Positions 21,176 through 29,762 of a DNA stretch of 64,000 nucleotides are shown here, one piece after another. Source of the DNA: Latilactobacillus curvatus JCM 1096 = DSM 20019 (GTDB lineage: Bacteria; Bacillota; Bacilli; Lactobacillales; Lactobacillaceae). The DNA is taken from positions 496,001 to 560,000 of the forward strand of contig NZ_CP026116.1 of NCBI RefSeq assembly GCF_004101845.1, given 5' to 3'. The position numbers and the translations under genes are program-made. The number at the start of each line of letters is the position of its first letter. Position 1 is the stretch's first letter. The notes below the pieces were generated by a model. It did no database searches, was not told where the DNA came from, and was given only the letters and a program-made list of their open reading frames with translations.

Positions 21176-22633
21176 ATGGTTTTAGTTACAGAAATAATGT
21201 CATTCATCATCTTCATTAATGCCTTATTGGCAATTATTACAATTTTGAGACAGCCCCGCGATATTGCGGCCACCTGGGCGTGGCTGCTAGTCTTAATTTT
21301 ACTACCCGTGGGCGGTTTTATCCTATATATGTTTACCGGACGGGGCTTATCGCGGAAAAAGATTTTCCAAAGTCAATCGCAAATCGATGATGGGCTTTCC
21401 GCATTGGTCGACATTCAACGTAAGGAAAATCGTAAAAACGACCTCTTACCGAAAAAGATGCTTTCCAGTGAAGCATCCGAAATGGTGAATCTCTTTTTAA
21501 ATATTAATAATGCACCCGTTTTAAAGAATAACCATGTCAAAATCTATACTGACGGGCAAGCAAAGTTTGACGCCCTCTTTGCCGACATCAAACAAGCTCA
21601 AAAAAGTATTCATATCGAATATTATACGATCTATAATGACCGATTGGGCAATGAGTTACAACAACTATTGATTCAAAAAGCCAAAGAAGGCGTTTCAGTC
21701 AACGTTGTCTACGATGCTTGGGGCTCCCAAGGCGCAACGCAAAAATGGTGGCGCGCACTTGAAGATGTCGGTGGCCACGCGCGAACGTTCTTCAGTTCAA
21801 AACACACGATTACCGATTTTCGCTTGAACTTCCGTGATCACCGTAAGATTGTGGTAATTGACGGTAAGATTGGTTATATTGGTGGCTTTAACGTTGGTGA
21901 TCAATATCTAGGCCGGAGTAAGAAATTCGGACATTGGCGTGATACCCATATGCGGATTACCGGCAATGCCGTGTTAGCCTTACAAGTACGCTTTATGATG
22001 GACTGGAACGCGAGTGTTGAGTCTGCGATTAAGTTAACTTACTCGGAAGAACTCTTCCCAGTGGACCAATCCCAAAATCGTGGATCAGCAGCCATGCAAA
22101 TTGTCTCAAGTGGTCCCGATAAATTAGATGAACAAATCAAACTCGGTTATCTGAAGATGATTAGTACCGCTAAGAAGCGTTTATGGATTCAAACGCCCTA
22201 TCTAGTTCCGGATGATAGTATTATTGATGCGTTGACGACTGCGGCAATGTCCGGGGTGGATGTTCGTATCATGACGCCTAACATGCCGGATCACCCCTTC
22301 ATCTACCGTGCAACAGAATACTACAGTCAACTCTTGCATGCAGCTGGCGTTAAGATTTACCGGTATGAAGATGGATTCTTACATGCTAAGACGGCGGTCA
22401 TGGATGGGCATATCAGCACTGTAGGTTCTGCCAATATGGATATCCGTAGTTTCAAGCTGAACTTTGAAGCCAATACGTTTATTTACGATCCGAAAGTTGC
22501 AGCGCAACTTGAAGCGATCTATCAGGCTGATATGGAAAAAGCATCCCTACTAACAGACGAAATAATCGCCCAACAGTCAACTTGGTTGAAATTTAAACAA
22601 AAATTTTCACGGTTACTTTCACCAATTTTATAA
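21176..22633 (+). CDS. cls: Cardiolipin synthase (phospholipase D superfamily)
   Basis: This 485-residue membrane enzyme makes cardiolipin from two phosphatidylglycerol molecules. It has two N-terminal transmembrane helices (about 1-60) and two HKD catalytic motifs: DHRKIVVIDG near residue 225 and LHAKTAVMDG near residue 405, followed by TVGSANMD. ATG 21176 follows GGAGGAG; the frame opening 15 bases upstream lacks a ribosome-binding site. Its terminator may be the hairpin at 22827. Confidence 0.95.
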   Translation: MVLVTEIMSFIIFINALLAIITILRQPRDIAATWAWLLVLILLPVGGFILYMFTGRGLSRKKIFQSQSQIDDGLSALVDIQRKENRKNDLLPKKMLSSEASEMVNLFLNINNAPVLKNNHVKIYTDGQAKFDALFADIKQAQKSIHIEYYTIYNDRLGNELQQLLIQKAKEGVSVNVVYDAWGSQGATQKWWRALEDVGGHARTFFSSKHTITDFRLNFRDHRKIVVIDGKIGYIGGFNVGDQYLGRSKKFGHWRDTHMRITGNAVLALQVRFMMDWNASVESAIKLTYSEELFPVDQSQNRGSAAMQIVSSGPDKLDEQIKLGYLKMISTAKKRLWIQTPYLVPDDSIIDALTTAAMSGVDVRIMTPNMPDHPFIYRATEYYSQLLHAAGVKIYRYEDGFLHAKTAVMDGHISTVGSANMDIRSFKLNFEANTFIYDPKVAAQLEAIYQADMEKASLLTDEIIAQQSTWLKFKQKFSRLLSPIL

Positions 22634-22826
22634 AATGTTCGTTAACTCATTTTTATGATGGTGCAATATTAAATTAATCCCAATCTAAAAAATTTTTTAA
22701 AATCTGTTAAGCTTTGTCCGGCGTGCTTTTGAAAAATTTTGCGCATTAGCAGGGATTGACTTTACCCATAAATATGTTTAACTTAAGTACAGGACGTTGC
22801 CCAAGACAATCAAATGAACATTCGTA

Positions 22827-22858
22827 AACGACCACTATAATTAGTGGTCGTTTTTTGT
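22827..22858 (+). terminator. Terminator downstream of cls
   Basis: A 10-bp stem AACGACCACT / AGTGGTCGTT with an ATAATT loop (22827-22852) and a T-run closes the 200-base gap after cls. Nothing else is recognisable in 22634-22826. Confidence 0.8.
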
Positions 22859-22863
22859 TTTAT

Positions 22864-22915
22864 CTACAATATGTGGTGTTTATTGATTGCATCTTCCATT
22901 TCAAAACGGTATACT
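22864..22915 (+). promoter_or_regulatory. nrdH promoter with NrdR-box-like site
   Basis: TTGCAT (22887-22892), a 17-base spacer and TATACT (22910-22915) form the promoter. CTACAATATGTGGTGT (22864-22879) just upstream matches 12 of 16 positions of the NrdR-box consensus ACACWATATATWGTGT. A weaker second match (about 10 of 16) starts 40 bases on and covers the -10. This suggests repression by the ATP/dATP-sensing NrdR. Confidence 0.6.
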
Positions 22916-22954
22916 ATTTTTATCGATAAGAGAAATACAAGGGAGTTAACGATT

Positions 22955-23185
22955 ATGGCAAATATCACATTATATACTAAGAACGGCTGCCCACAATGCC
23001 GGATGACGAAACACTTTTTAGAAACGCACAACGTTCCTTTTGTTGAACATAACATCAATGACGAACCACAATATATTGATTACTTGAAGGAACAAGGTTT
23101 CCAAGCCGTTCCCGTTTTAGAAGCGGATGGCCTAGAAAGCTTCTCAGGTTTTAGACCAGCGGAATTGCAAAAATTGGCGATTTAA
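22955..23185 (+). CDS. nrdH: NrdH glutaredoxin-like redoxin
   Basis: This 76-residue thioredoxin-fold protein is the electron donor for class Ib ribonucleotide reductase. It starts MANITLYTKNGCPQC with the redox CPQC motif at residues 12-15 and has the C-terminal GFRPAEL segment of NrdH. A longer frame opens upstream, but it crosses the promoter; ATG 22955 follows GGGAG. It is the first gene of the nrd locus, separated from nrdE by a terminator-like hairpin. No nrdI lies between. Confidence 0.94.
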   Translation: MANITLYTKNGCPQCRMTKHFLETHNVPFVEHNINDEPQYIDYLKEQGFQAVPVLEADGLESFSGFRPAELQKLAI

Positions 23186-23211
23186 GCACCATGCATTCCC
23201 AGTTTTAACGG

Positions 23212-23257
23212 GTGAGGCCGACTCTTGATTACTAAAGAGTTGGTCTTCACTTTTTTT
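23212..23257 (+). terminator. Hairpin with T-run between nrdH and nrdE
   Basis: GTGAGGCCGACTCTT / AAGAGTTGGTCTTCAC (23212-23226 / 23235-23250) with a run of seven T forms a complete intrinsic terminator 43 bases before nrdE. It may be partial, or nrdE may rely on read-through, since no separate strong promoter is visible. Confidence 0.75.
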
Positions 23258-23299
23258 AAACCCTAAAACAGCTAATATGACTAGAAAGTGGTGGCAAGG

Positions 23300-25471
23300 A
23301 TGTCTTTAAAAGAGATTAAAACCGAAGATGTAACATACTATGAATTGAATAACCAAATTAATATTCCAGTGAATGGTCAAATTCCATTACAAAAGGATCA
23401 AGAAGCACTCGATGCCTTTTTGGAACAAAACGTACAACCCAATATGGTGACGTTTAAATCACTTCAAGATCGTCTAGATTATTTAGTCGCGGAAAATTAT
23501 TATGAAGCAGATTTTTTGAAGGCTTATTCTCTTTCATTCATGGAAGAATTGAATCAATATTTAAAGGACCAAGACTTCCACTTCAAGTCATTTATGGCTG
23601 CTTATAAGTTCTATGCGCAATACGCATTAAAAACAAACGACAATGGCTTTTATCTTGAAGATTTTAAAGATCGCGTTTTTGTGAATGCTCTCTACTTCGC
23701 AGATGGTGATCAAACCCTTGCGCTGCAACTAGCGGATGAAATGATCCACCAACGTTATCAACCGGCAACACCATCGTTTTTGAATGCTGGGCGTTCACGG
23801 CGTGGTGAATTAGTTTCATGTTTCTTACTCCAAACAACCGATGATATGAATTCAATTGGTCGGACGATTAACTCGGCACTTGAATTATCACGGATTGGTG
23901 GCGGGGTTGGGATTAGCTTGTCGAACCTCCGTGGAGCTGGCGATCCAATCAAAGGCATCGACGGTGCAGCAAGTGGTGTCCTCCCTGTCATGAAGTTATT
24001 GGAGGATTCTTTCTCATACTCAAACCAATTAGGTCAACGGCAAGGCGCCGGCGTGGTTTATTTAAACGCCTTCCATCCAGATGTGATTGCTTTCTTAGGT
24101 GCTAAAAAAGAAAATGCAGACGAAAAATATCGTTTAAAGACCCTCTCATTAGGCTTAGTCGTCCCCGACAAGTTCTATGAATTGGTGAAAGCTGATGCTG
24201 ATATGTATTTATTCAGCCCTTACGGTGTTGAAAAAGAATACGGCGTACCTTTCTCATATGTTGACATCACCAAAGAATATGACAACTTAATCGCCAACGA
24301 TAACATCAAGAAAACCAAAATTAAAGCCCGTGATTTAGAAAATGAAATTAGTAAATTGCAACAAGAATCAGGTTATCCTTACATCGTCAATGTGGACACA
24401 GCCAATGCTGCGAACCCAATTGATGGGAAGATCATCATGAGTAACCTCTGTTCTGAAGTCCTCCAAGTGCAAACCCCGTCACAAATTAATAACCGCCAAG
24501 AATATGACGTGTTAGGGACGGATATCAGTTGTAACCTGGGTTCAACGAATATTCCGAACATGATGACGTCACCTGACTTTGGTGGTTCTATCGAAGCCAT
24601 GGTGCGTGCTTTAACCTACGTCACAGATCATTCTGATATTGATGTGGTCCCTTCTGTGGCTCATGGGAACGAATTGGCCCACACCATTGGTTTAGGTGGC
24701 ATGGGTCTGCATACCTTCTTTGCCAAGAACCACATGATGTATGGGTCAGAAGAATCAATCGACTTTACCAGTAATTATTTCATGCTTTTAAACTACTGGA
24801 CACTTGTTGCTTCAAATAAGATTGCTAAGGAACGTCAGATGACCTTTGCCAACTTTGAAAAGAGTAAGTATGCTGATGGTAGTTACTTCGATCAATACCT
24901 CACTGAAGACTGGGCCCCTAAGACGGACAAAGTCAAAGCGATTTTCAAGGACATTATGATTCCCACAAAAGCCGATTGGGAAGCTTTAAAACTAGCCATC
25001 ATGCAAGACGGTTTATACCATCAAAACCGCTTAGCCGTTGCACCAAACGGTTCAATTTCATACATCAATGATACTTCTGCTAGCTTACAACCGATTGTTA
25101 ACCGGATTGAAGATCGGCAAGAAAAGAAAATTGGGACAATCTACTACCCTGCCCCAGGTCTTTCAAACGATACCATGCCATATTATGAATCAGCTTATGA
25201 CATTGACATGCGTAAAGTCATCGACATCTACGCAGCAGCACAAAAACATGTCGACCAAGGGATGAGTATGACACTCTTCATGCGTTCAACGATTCCAGCA
25301 GGCCTTTACGAATGGAAAAACGGCCGGACTGACAAAATGACCACCCGGGACTTAAACATCTTAAGAAACTACGCCCACCACAAAGGGATTAAATCAATCT
25401 ACTACATCCGGACTTACACAGACGACGAAAGTGAAGTCGGCGCAAACGCATGCGAAAGTTGTGTAATCTAG
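23300..25471 (+). CDS. nrdE: Class Ib ribonucleotide reductase alpha subunit
   Basis: This 723-residue enzyme reduces ribonucleoside diphosphates. It lacks the long ATP-cone N-terminus of class Ia enzymes. The redox cysteines are at GELVSCFLL and NLCSEVLQ-type positions. The C-terminal GANACESCVI carries the CxxC tail that exchanges electrons with NrdH. ATG 23300 (MSLKEIK) is chosen over the GTG at 23288 on ribosome-binding spacing. Its TAG stop merges into a hairpin repeat, and nrdF follows only after 326 bases of repeats. Confidence 0.96.
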   Translation: MSLKEIKTEDVTYYELNNQINIPVNGQIPLQKDQEALDAFLEQNVQPNMVTFKSLQDRLDYLVAENYYEADFLKAYSLSFMEELNQYLKDQDFHFKSFMAAYKFYAQYALKTNDNGFYLEDFKDRVFVNALYFADGDQTLALQLADEMIHQRYQPATPSFLNAGRSRRGELVSCFLLQTTDDMNSIGRTINSALELSRIGGGVGISLSNLRGAGDPIKGIDGAASGVLPVMKLLEDSFSYSNQLGQRQGAGVVYLNAFHPDVIAFLGAKKENADEKYRLKTLSLGLVVPDKFYELVKADADMYLFSPYGVEKEYGVPFSYVDITKEYDNLIANDNIKKTKIKARDLENEISKLQQESGYPYIVNVDTANAANPIDGKIIMSNLCSEVLQVQTPSQINNRQEYDVLGTDISCNLGSTNIPNMMTSPDFGGSIEAMVRALTYVTDHSDIDVVPSVAHGNELAHTIGLGGMGLHTFFAKNHMMYGSEESIDFTSNYFMLLNYWTLVASNKIAKERQMTFANFEKSKYADGSYFDQYLTEDWAPKTDKVKAIFKDIMIPTKADWEALKLAIMQDGLYHQNRLAVAPNGSISYINDTSASLQPIVNRIEDRQEKKIGTIYYPAPGLSNDTMPYYESAYDIDMRKVIDIYAAAQKHVDQGMSMTLFMRSTIPAGLYEWKNGRTDKMTTRDLNILRNYAHHKGIKSIYYIRTYTDDESEVGANACESCVI

Positions 25472-25590
25472 AGTGCGTTTGAAACGGTTTGACTTTGAGC
25501 ATTAGTCTAACTCGGCGAATAACTGCTATAAGCAGTTGTTTGACGAGTGTAACTAAGCGCAGAAGTCAGTTTCAAAAAGCACGTTTCAAA
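25471..25590 (+). repeat. 3'-end hairpin repeat, nrdE copy 1
   Basis: It begins with the G of the nrdE TAG stop (GAGTGCGTTTGAAACGG) and ends AAAGCACGTTTCAAA. Nested pairs include GTTTGAAAC/GTTTCAAA, GACTTTGAGC/GCGCAGAAGTC, ACTCG/CGAGT and the inner AACTGC/GCAGTT. Its first 17 bases equal those of the fhs copy. Confidence 0.8.
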
Positions 25591-25593
25591 ACA

Positions 25594-25714
25594 GAGTGCG
25601 ACGGCAGGCGTTTATATTTTGAGCATTAGCATAGGGAAGCGAATTAGCGAAGTAGTCGATGATTTGATTCACTGGGCTAAGCGCAGAAAGTTAGCTTGAA
25701 AAGCACGTTTCAAA
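25594..25714 (+). repeat. 3'-end hairpin repeat, nrdE copy 2 (tandem)
   Basis: The unit starts GAGTGCGACGGCAGGCG, contains TTGAGCATTAGCATAGG and CTAAGCGCAGAAAGTTAGC, and ends GAAAAGCACGTTTCAAA. It lies three bases after copy 1. Its right arm equals that of the fhs copy, while its left arm is more diverged. A third, badly eroded piece (25715-25780) ends GAAGCACGTT at the nrdF ribosome-binding site. Confidence 0.75.
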
Positions 25715-25797
25715 GCAAGCACCAAATCTCCACTCCAGCTGCTCGTCAGCTGGCCTACATACCTAAAAAAGAAGCACGTTAAAAGGAGTTCATGAAC

Positions 25798-26754
25798 ATG
25801 GCAGAAAATTATATTGCAATTAACTGGAACCAAGTTGAAGATCAAATTGATAAAGCAACCTGGGAAAAATTAACCGAACAATTTTGGTTAGATACGCGGA
25901 TTCCCCTTTCCAATGACTTAGATGACTGGCGCAGTTTACCAGACAATGAAAAATGGATCGTCGGGCATGTCTTTGGCGGTTTAACCCTACTTGATACGCT
26001 ACAATCACAAGATGGGATGGCCAGCTTAAAAGCCAATATCCGCACTCAACATGAAGAAGCCGTTTTAAACAACATTCAATTCATGGAATCCGTGCATGCG
26101 AAGAGTTATTCATCCATTTTTTCAACGTTAAACACACCAACTGAAATTGATGAAATCTTCGACTGGACCAACACGAATGAATTCTTGCAATACAAAGCCA
26201 ACAAGATTAACGATATCTATCAAAACGGCACACCATTGCAACAAAAAATTGCCAGCGTCTTTTTAGAAACCTTCCTCTTCTATTCTGGTTTCTATACCCC
26301 ACTCTATTACTTAGGGAACAATAAGTTGGCCAACGTTGCTGAAATCATTAAATTGATTATCCGTGATGAGTCAGTCCATGGGACTTACATCGGCTATAAG
26401 TTCCAATTAGCCTTCAATGAATTGGATAAGTCAGAACAAGAAGAATTGCAAAACTGGATGTATGATTTACTGTACGACTTATATGCCAACGAAGAAAAAT
26501 ACACCCACGAAGTTTATGATGGCACTGGTTGGACAGAAGAAGTATTAACTTACCTCCGTTATAACGCCAACAAAGCCTTAATGAACCTCGGCCAAGGCGC
26601 CCTCTTCCCAGATAGCGCTGAAGATGTGAACCCCGTGATCTTGAATGGGATGTCGACTTCAACTGCCAACCACGATTTCTTCTCCCAAGTTGGGAATGGT
26701 TATCGCTTAGGGAATGTGGAAGCGATGGAAGATAGTGATTACGACTTTGATTAA
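25798..26754 (+). CDS. nrdF: Class Ib ribonucleotide reductase beta subunit
   Basis: This 318-residue ferritin-like subunit holds the dimetal centre and tyrosyl radical that start catalysis in NrdE. Metal-ligand motifs are visible as EAVLNNIQFMESVHAKSYS near residue 83 and RDESVHGTYIGYK near residue 188. ATG 25798 fits the AAAAGGAG spacing better than ATG 25792. Class Ib enzymes normally need NrdI for manganese-tyrosyl radical assembly; NrdI is not encoded here and must lie elsewhere. Confidence 0.95.
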   Translation: MAENYIAINWNQVEDQIDKATWEKLTEQFWLDTRIPLSNDLDDWRSLPDNEKWIVGHVFGGLTLLDTLQSQDGMASLKANIRTQHEEAVLNNIQFMESVHAKSYSSIFSTLNTPTEIDEIFDWTNTNEFLQYKANKINDIYQNGTPLQQKIASVFLETFLFYSGFYTPLYYLGNNKLANVAEIIKLIIRDESVHGTYIGYKFQLAFNELDKSEQEELQNWMYDLLYDLYANEEKYTHEVYDGTGWTEEVLTYLRYNANKALMNLGQGALFPDSAEDVNPVILNGMSTSTANHDFFSQVGNGYRLGNVEAMEDSDYDFD

Positions 26755-26762
26755 TTAAATGC

Positions 26763-26805
26763 AATAGCGCGCCCCACTAATTTAAGTGAGACGCGCTATT
26801 TTTTT
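26763..26805. terminator. Bidirectional terminator between nrdF and marR
   Basis: AATAGCGCG ... CGCGCTATT (26763-26771 / 26792-26800) with an inner CACT/AGTG stem is flanked by A and T runs. A near-identical hairpin lies at 29180, at the other end of the MarR-ABC cassette. Confidence 0.88.
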
Positions 26806-26807
26806 GG

Positions 26808-27314
26808 TTATTTTTTAAATTGTTTCAGATATCGTCCGGCCAATAATTTATGAAACTTAACGCCCAACGTCGGATTTGAGGCATCGATATCGGCATACAT
26901 CGCCGTTGTAATCTTGTTGAGTAGTGGCACTAACTGGTCGAGTTCTGCCTCGGTCAAGGCGTTCACAAACGGTGGCACCTCTTGATTGGCAGTTTCAATT
27001 TCTTGACGACCGGCATCCGTTAAGTTAACTAAATTAACCCGGCGATCACTTGGGAGCTTACTTAACGTCACCAGCTCGCGTTTAGCGAGTTTAGCGACAA
27101 ATTCACTGGTTGATTGAGGTGACATTCCCAAACGCGTTGCTAGTTCACGTTGCGATAAGTGATCTTCATCAGCAAGTGCCAATAGAATCTTCCCCTGGCC
27201 TTCGACGATTAAATGCGGGCGTGCTTGTTTAACGATATCATCGTAGATCTTACTGAGTTGTTCATATTCAGCTAATTTTCCGGCGACCAATTCGGCCTTG
27301 ACACTCTTTGCCAT
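26808..27314 (-). CDS. MarR family repressor of the adjacent ABC exporter
   Basis: The 168-residue winged-helix protein has its recognition helix in LSQRELATRLGMSPQSTSEFVAKL and a wing in LPSDRRVNLVNLTDAG. ATG 27314 has AAGGGAAG upstream. It is divergent from an ABC exporter whose promoter carries two identical AGGTGACCT-centred sites, the probable operators for this protein. It therefore probably represses an efflux system, with an unknown inducing ligand. Confidence 0.9.
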   Translation of the reverse strand: MAKSVKAELVAGKLAEYEQLSKIYDDIVKQARPHLIVEGQGKILLALADEDHLSQRELATRLGMSPQSTSEFVAKLAKRELVTLSKLPSDRRVNLVNLTDAGRQEIETANQEVPPFVNALTEAELDQLVPLLNKITTAMYADIDASNPTLGVKFHKLLAGRYLKQFKK

Positions 27315-27378
27315 ACGTCATCTTCCCTTCGCTGTTTTAATTAGTATACACCATTCCAAAATCTAAGAGTAGCAATCC

Positions 27379-27432
27379 TTGACATTTTAATCAGGTGACC
27401 TTACTATATAAATTAATCAGGTGACCTGATTA
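27379..27432 (+). promoter_or_regulatory. ABC operon promoter with two MarR operators
   Basis: TTGACA (27379-27384) and TACTAT (27402-27407) are spaced by 17 bases. TAATCAGGTGACCT fills the spacer (27388-27401), and the perfect palindrome TAATCAGGTGACCTGATTA lies at 27414-27432, just after the -10. The sites are 26 bases apart. Repressor on either site would block RNA polymerase. Confidence 0.82.
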
Positions 27433-27452
27433 TTAAATGAGGAGGCAATATT

Positions 27453-28388
27453 ATGTGCAGTGAGCATGTCATTGAAGTAAACAATATTCAAAAAGCATTT
27501 GGGACCAAAAAAGTGGTGCGTTCCGTTTCGCTAGCCGTTTCTAAAGGTGAGATTTTCGCATTATTAGGGCCCAATGGTGCCGGGAAAACAACGCTCTTAA
27601 AAATGATGACCACCCTCCTACGACCAGATAGTGGCACAATCACATTAAATGGCTTTGATACGATAACACAAAGCCGCCAAGTGCGCCAACAGTTTAGTGT
27701 CACCAATCAAACAGCGGCAATCGATCAAGACTTAAGTGCGCGCGAGAATCTCCGCTTATTTGGGCGGTTAAATGGGCTCAGTGCCAAAGCGAGTCGAACC
27801 CGAGCTAACGAGTTACTGACGGACTTTGATTTGGACCAATCAGCGGATCAAACATTGGCGACTTTTTCAGGTGGGATGCGGCGACGGTTAGACTTAGCGG
27901 TCAGCTTAGTTGGCAAGCCAAGGATCCTCTTTCTCGATGAACCTACCACTGGTCTGGATCCAAGAACCCGGACGCAAATGTGGCATGTGATTCAAAAATT
28001 AGTCGCGGATGGCTCGACAGTCTTTTTGACAACACAGTACTTAGAGGAGGCCGATCAATATGCGGATCGGATTGCGCTGATTGATCATGGCCAATTGATT
28101 GCCAGTGGGACACCTAGTGAGCTGAAAGCGCAAGTCGGTGGTCAGCAGTTGACGGTTGCCAATCAACAACAAGTTGCGCAGGTCCAGACGATTTGCGAGA
28201 CCGTTTTGCAACAGCCCGTGCGTGTGACGGATCAAACAATCATTGGACCGTTAGTGCACGATGATATGGGCGTCATCACCGCGATTTTAAATCAATGTCA
28301 GCTGGCAGGCATCACCATCAGCGATTTACAATTGACAGCCCCATCGTTAGATGACGTCTTTTTGAAAATGACCGTTGGTAAAAACTAA
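27453..28388 (+). CDS. ABC transporter ATP-binding protein (DrrA-like drug exporter family)
   Basis: This 311-residue ATPase has Walker A GPNGAGKTT near residue 40, the signature FSGGMRRRLD, Walker B ILFLDEPTTGLD and an H-loop region TTQYLEEAD. The C-terminal extension (about 230-311) is typical of DrrA-type efflux ATPases. GAGGAGG precedes ATG 27453. It would energise the membrane protein encoded next, which is frameshifted, so the exporter may be inactive. Confidence 0.93.
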   Translation: MCSEHVIEVNNIQKAFGTKKVVRSVSLAVSKGEIFALLGPNGAGKTTLLKMMTTLLRPDSGTITLNGFDTITQSRQVRQQFSVTNQTAAIDQDLSARENLRLFGRLNGLSAKASRTRANELLTDFDLDQSADQTLATFSGGMRRRLDLAVSLVGKPRILFLDEPTTGLDPRTRTQMWHVIQKLVADGSTVFLTTQYLEEADQYADRIALIDHGQLIASGTPSELKAQVGGQQLTVANQQQVAQVQTICETVLQQPVRVTDQTIIGPLVHDDMGVITAILNQCQLAGITISDLQLTAPSLDDVFLKMTVGKN

Positions 28389-28400
28389 GGAGATAATAAC

Positions 28401-29176
28401 ATGCTACAAATGAAAACAAATACGCAAGTGTTGCGCAATAGCTTAACGTTAACCCATCGGAATTTACTGAAGACCTTGCATAATCCTGATAATGTCAGTG
28501 ATGTGCTGGTGCAGCCAATTATTTTCACGCTGTTATTTGGCTATTTATTCGGTGGTGTCATTGCCGGCAGCGTCCACGCCTATTTACCGATGTTGGTTTC
28601 TGGGATTTTAGTACAGAGTATCTTAAACGCCGCTTCAGGTTCCGGTCAACAATTACGAGAAGATATCAATCAGGGAATCTTCGACCGTTTTAAGACCTAC
28701 CAATTGCGCCAATCGCCCCGCTTGCCGGTCAATTAGTTGGTGATAGCTTACGATTGTTGCTTTCCGGTGGGATGGCAATGGTCACCGCGGCACTAATGGG
28801 CTGGCGCCCTACCGCTAATTTTGGCGCACTCATGATGGCGTTATTCCTAGCTGTCTTTATTGGCTGGTCAACGTCGTGGATTTTCGCCTTAGTCGGTTTA
28901 CTGGTTAAAAATGCCGAACTGATTAGTAGTTTATCGATGATCATCATTCTGGTATTGACCTTCTTATCGAACGCCTTTATTCCAGTTAAAACCTTACCGC
29001 ATTTTCTACAAACCATTGTCCGCATTAATCCTGTCACCACAACCATTACGGCAATCAGAGGAATTTTGAACACCGGTAATTGGAGCGGAACCGCAACAAT
29101 GGTCCTCGTCAGTGGCGCTGTGATTATTCTGGTGTTTATGCCACTGACAGTCATGGCGTATCAACGGCGTGACTAG
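28401..29176 (+). pseudogene. ABC-2 type permease, disrupted by a single-base frameshift
   Basis: The first frame (28401-28736) begins MLQMKTNTQV and goes out of frame just after IFDRFKT, ending LRQSPRLPVN. The missing part continues in another frame as LPIAPIAPLAGQLVGD and on to a stop at 29176. The switch lies at 28696-28698, where ACCTACC reads as ACCCTACC if one C is restored. The joined protein of about 258 residues would have six membrane helices and the normal DrrB length. A sequencing error at this C-run is the alternative explanation. Confidence 0.85.
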
Positions 29177-29179
29177 AAT

Positions 29180-29224
29180 AAAATAGCGCGCCGCACTTGT
29201 AAGATAGTGAGACGCGCTATTTTA
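29180..29224. terminator. Bidirectional terminator after the ABC permease
   Basis: AAATAGCGCG / CGCGCTATTT (29181-29190 / 29213-29222) with an inner CACTT/AGTG stem shares both arms with the hairpin at 26763-26805, so the MarR-ABC cassette is framed by near-identical terminators. Confidence 0.85.
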
Positions 29225-29226
29225 GT

Positions 29227-29594
29227 TTAAATTACTTGGTAGTCGATTTGATCAATCTTGATTTTGGGTAATTCATCAATATTCTTGTCTGTAATGATAG
29301 CGAAAGAGACATACGCGCGATCATTTTCAGGAAGCTCTTCGTAAGTGATCGTGCCGTACGCAAGTTTAAACAGCTTAGCATGCTTACCTACTTGATCTTT
29401 AGCGATTGCAAACACATTTGGCTGGTCAAAATACGTATTTGTAGTTTGTTCTTTGCCACCTTCAAGATAGTGTTTCATAGCAGTGGCATCCTTGATGAAC
29501 CCTTTTACAGAGTTTAGCACTAAATAATCGTTACCGACGCGATAAATATAACCAGAGACTTTCTTTTGATTCGAATGAGTCGTAGTTGTTAATC
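29227..29594 (-). pseudogene. 3' part of a lipoprotein gene split by an IS3-family element
   Basis: This frame is open from the edge of the insertion (29594) to a TAA at 29227. It encodes the C-terminal 121 or so residues (RLTTTTHSNQKK to DQIDYQVI) of a secreted lipoprotein. Joining it to 30897-31044 and removing one ATC copy gives an uninterrupted 170-residue protein. I do not recognise a domain in the mature part. Confidence 0.8.
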
Positions 29595-29762
29595 GGCTCC
29601 TATGTCAAGAATCCGGACATAAAAGTACGAACAAATTTGACTTTCAATTTAAATTACTTAATTTAATTTTCGGAGGCCGAAGTTTTAGTCCCGTTCAGAT
29701 TTTAAAAACGCTTTAGAGTATATTAAATAAGCCCCAACATTATTGAATTTAATAGCCTGTAG

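Noticed and set aside
22715-22800. A stretch with CGTGCTTTTGAAA and GCGCATTAGC resembling parts of the hairpin repeats.
   Set aside because: Only short matches, no matching other arm and no link to a stop codon, so chance similarity or a very eroded copy; not counted.
25471-25714. Regular units of about 120 bp between nrdE and nrdF that might suggest a CRISPR-like array.
   Set aside because: Units are diverged hairpins with no identical short repeats or unique spacers, and no cas genes are present.
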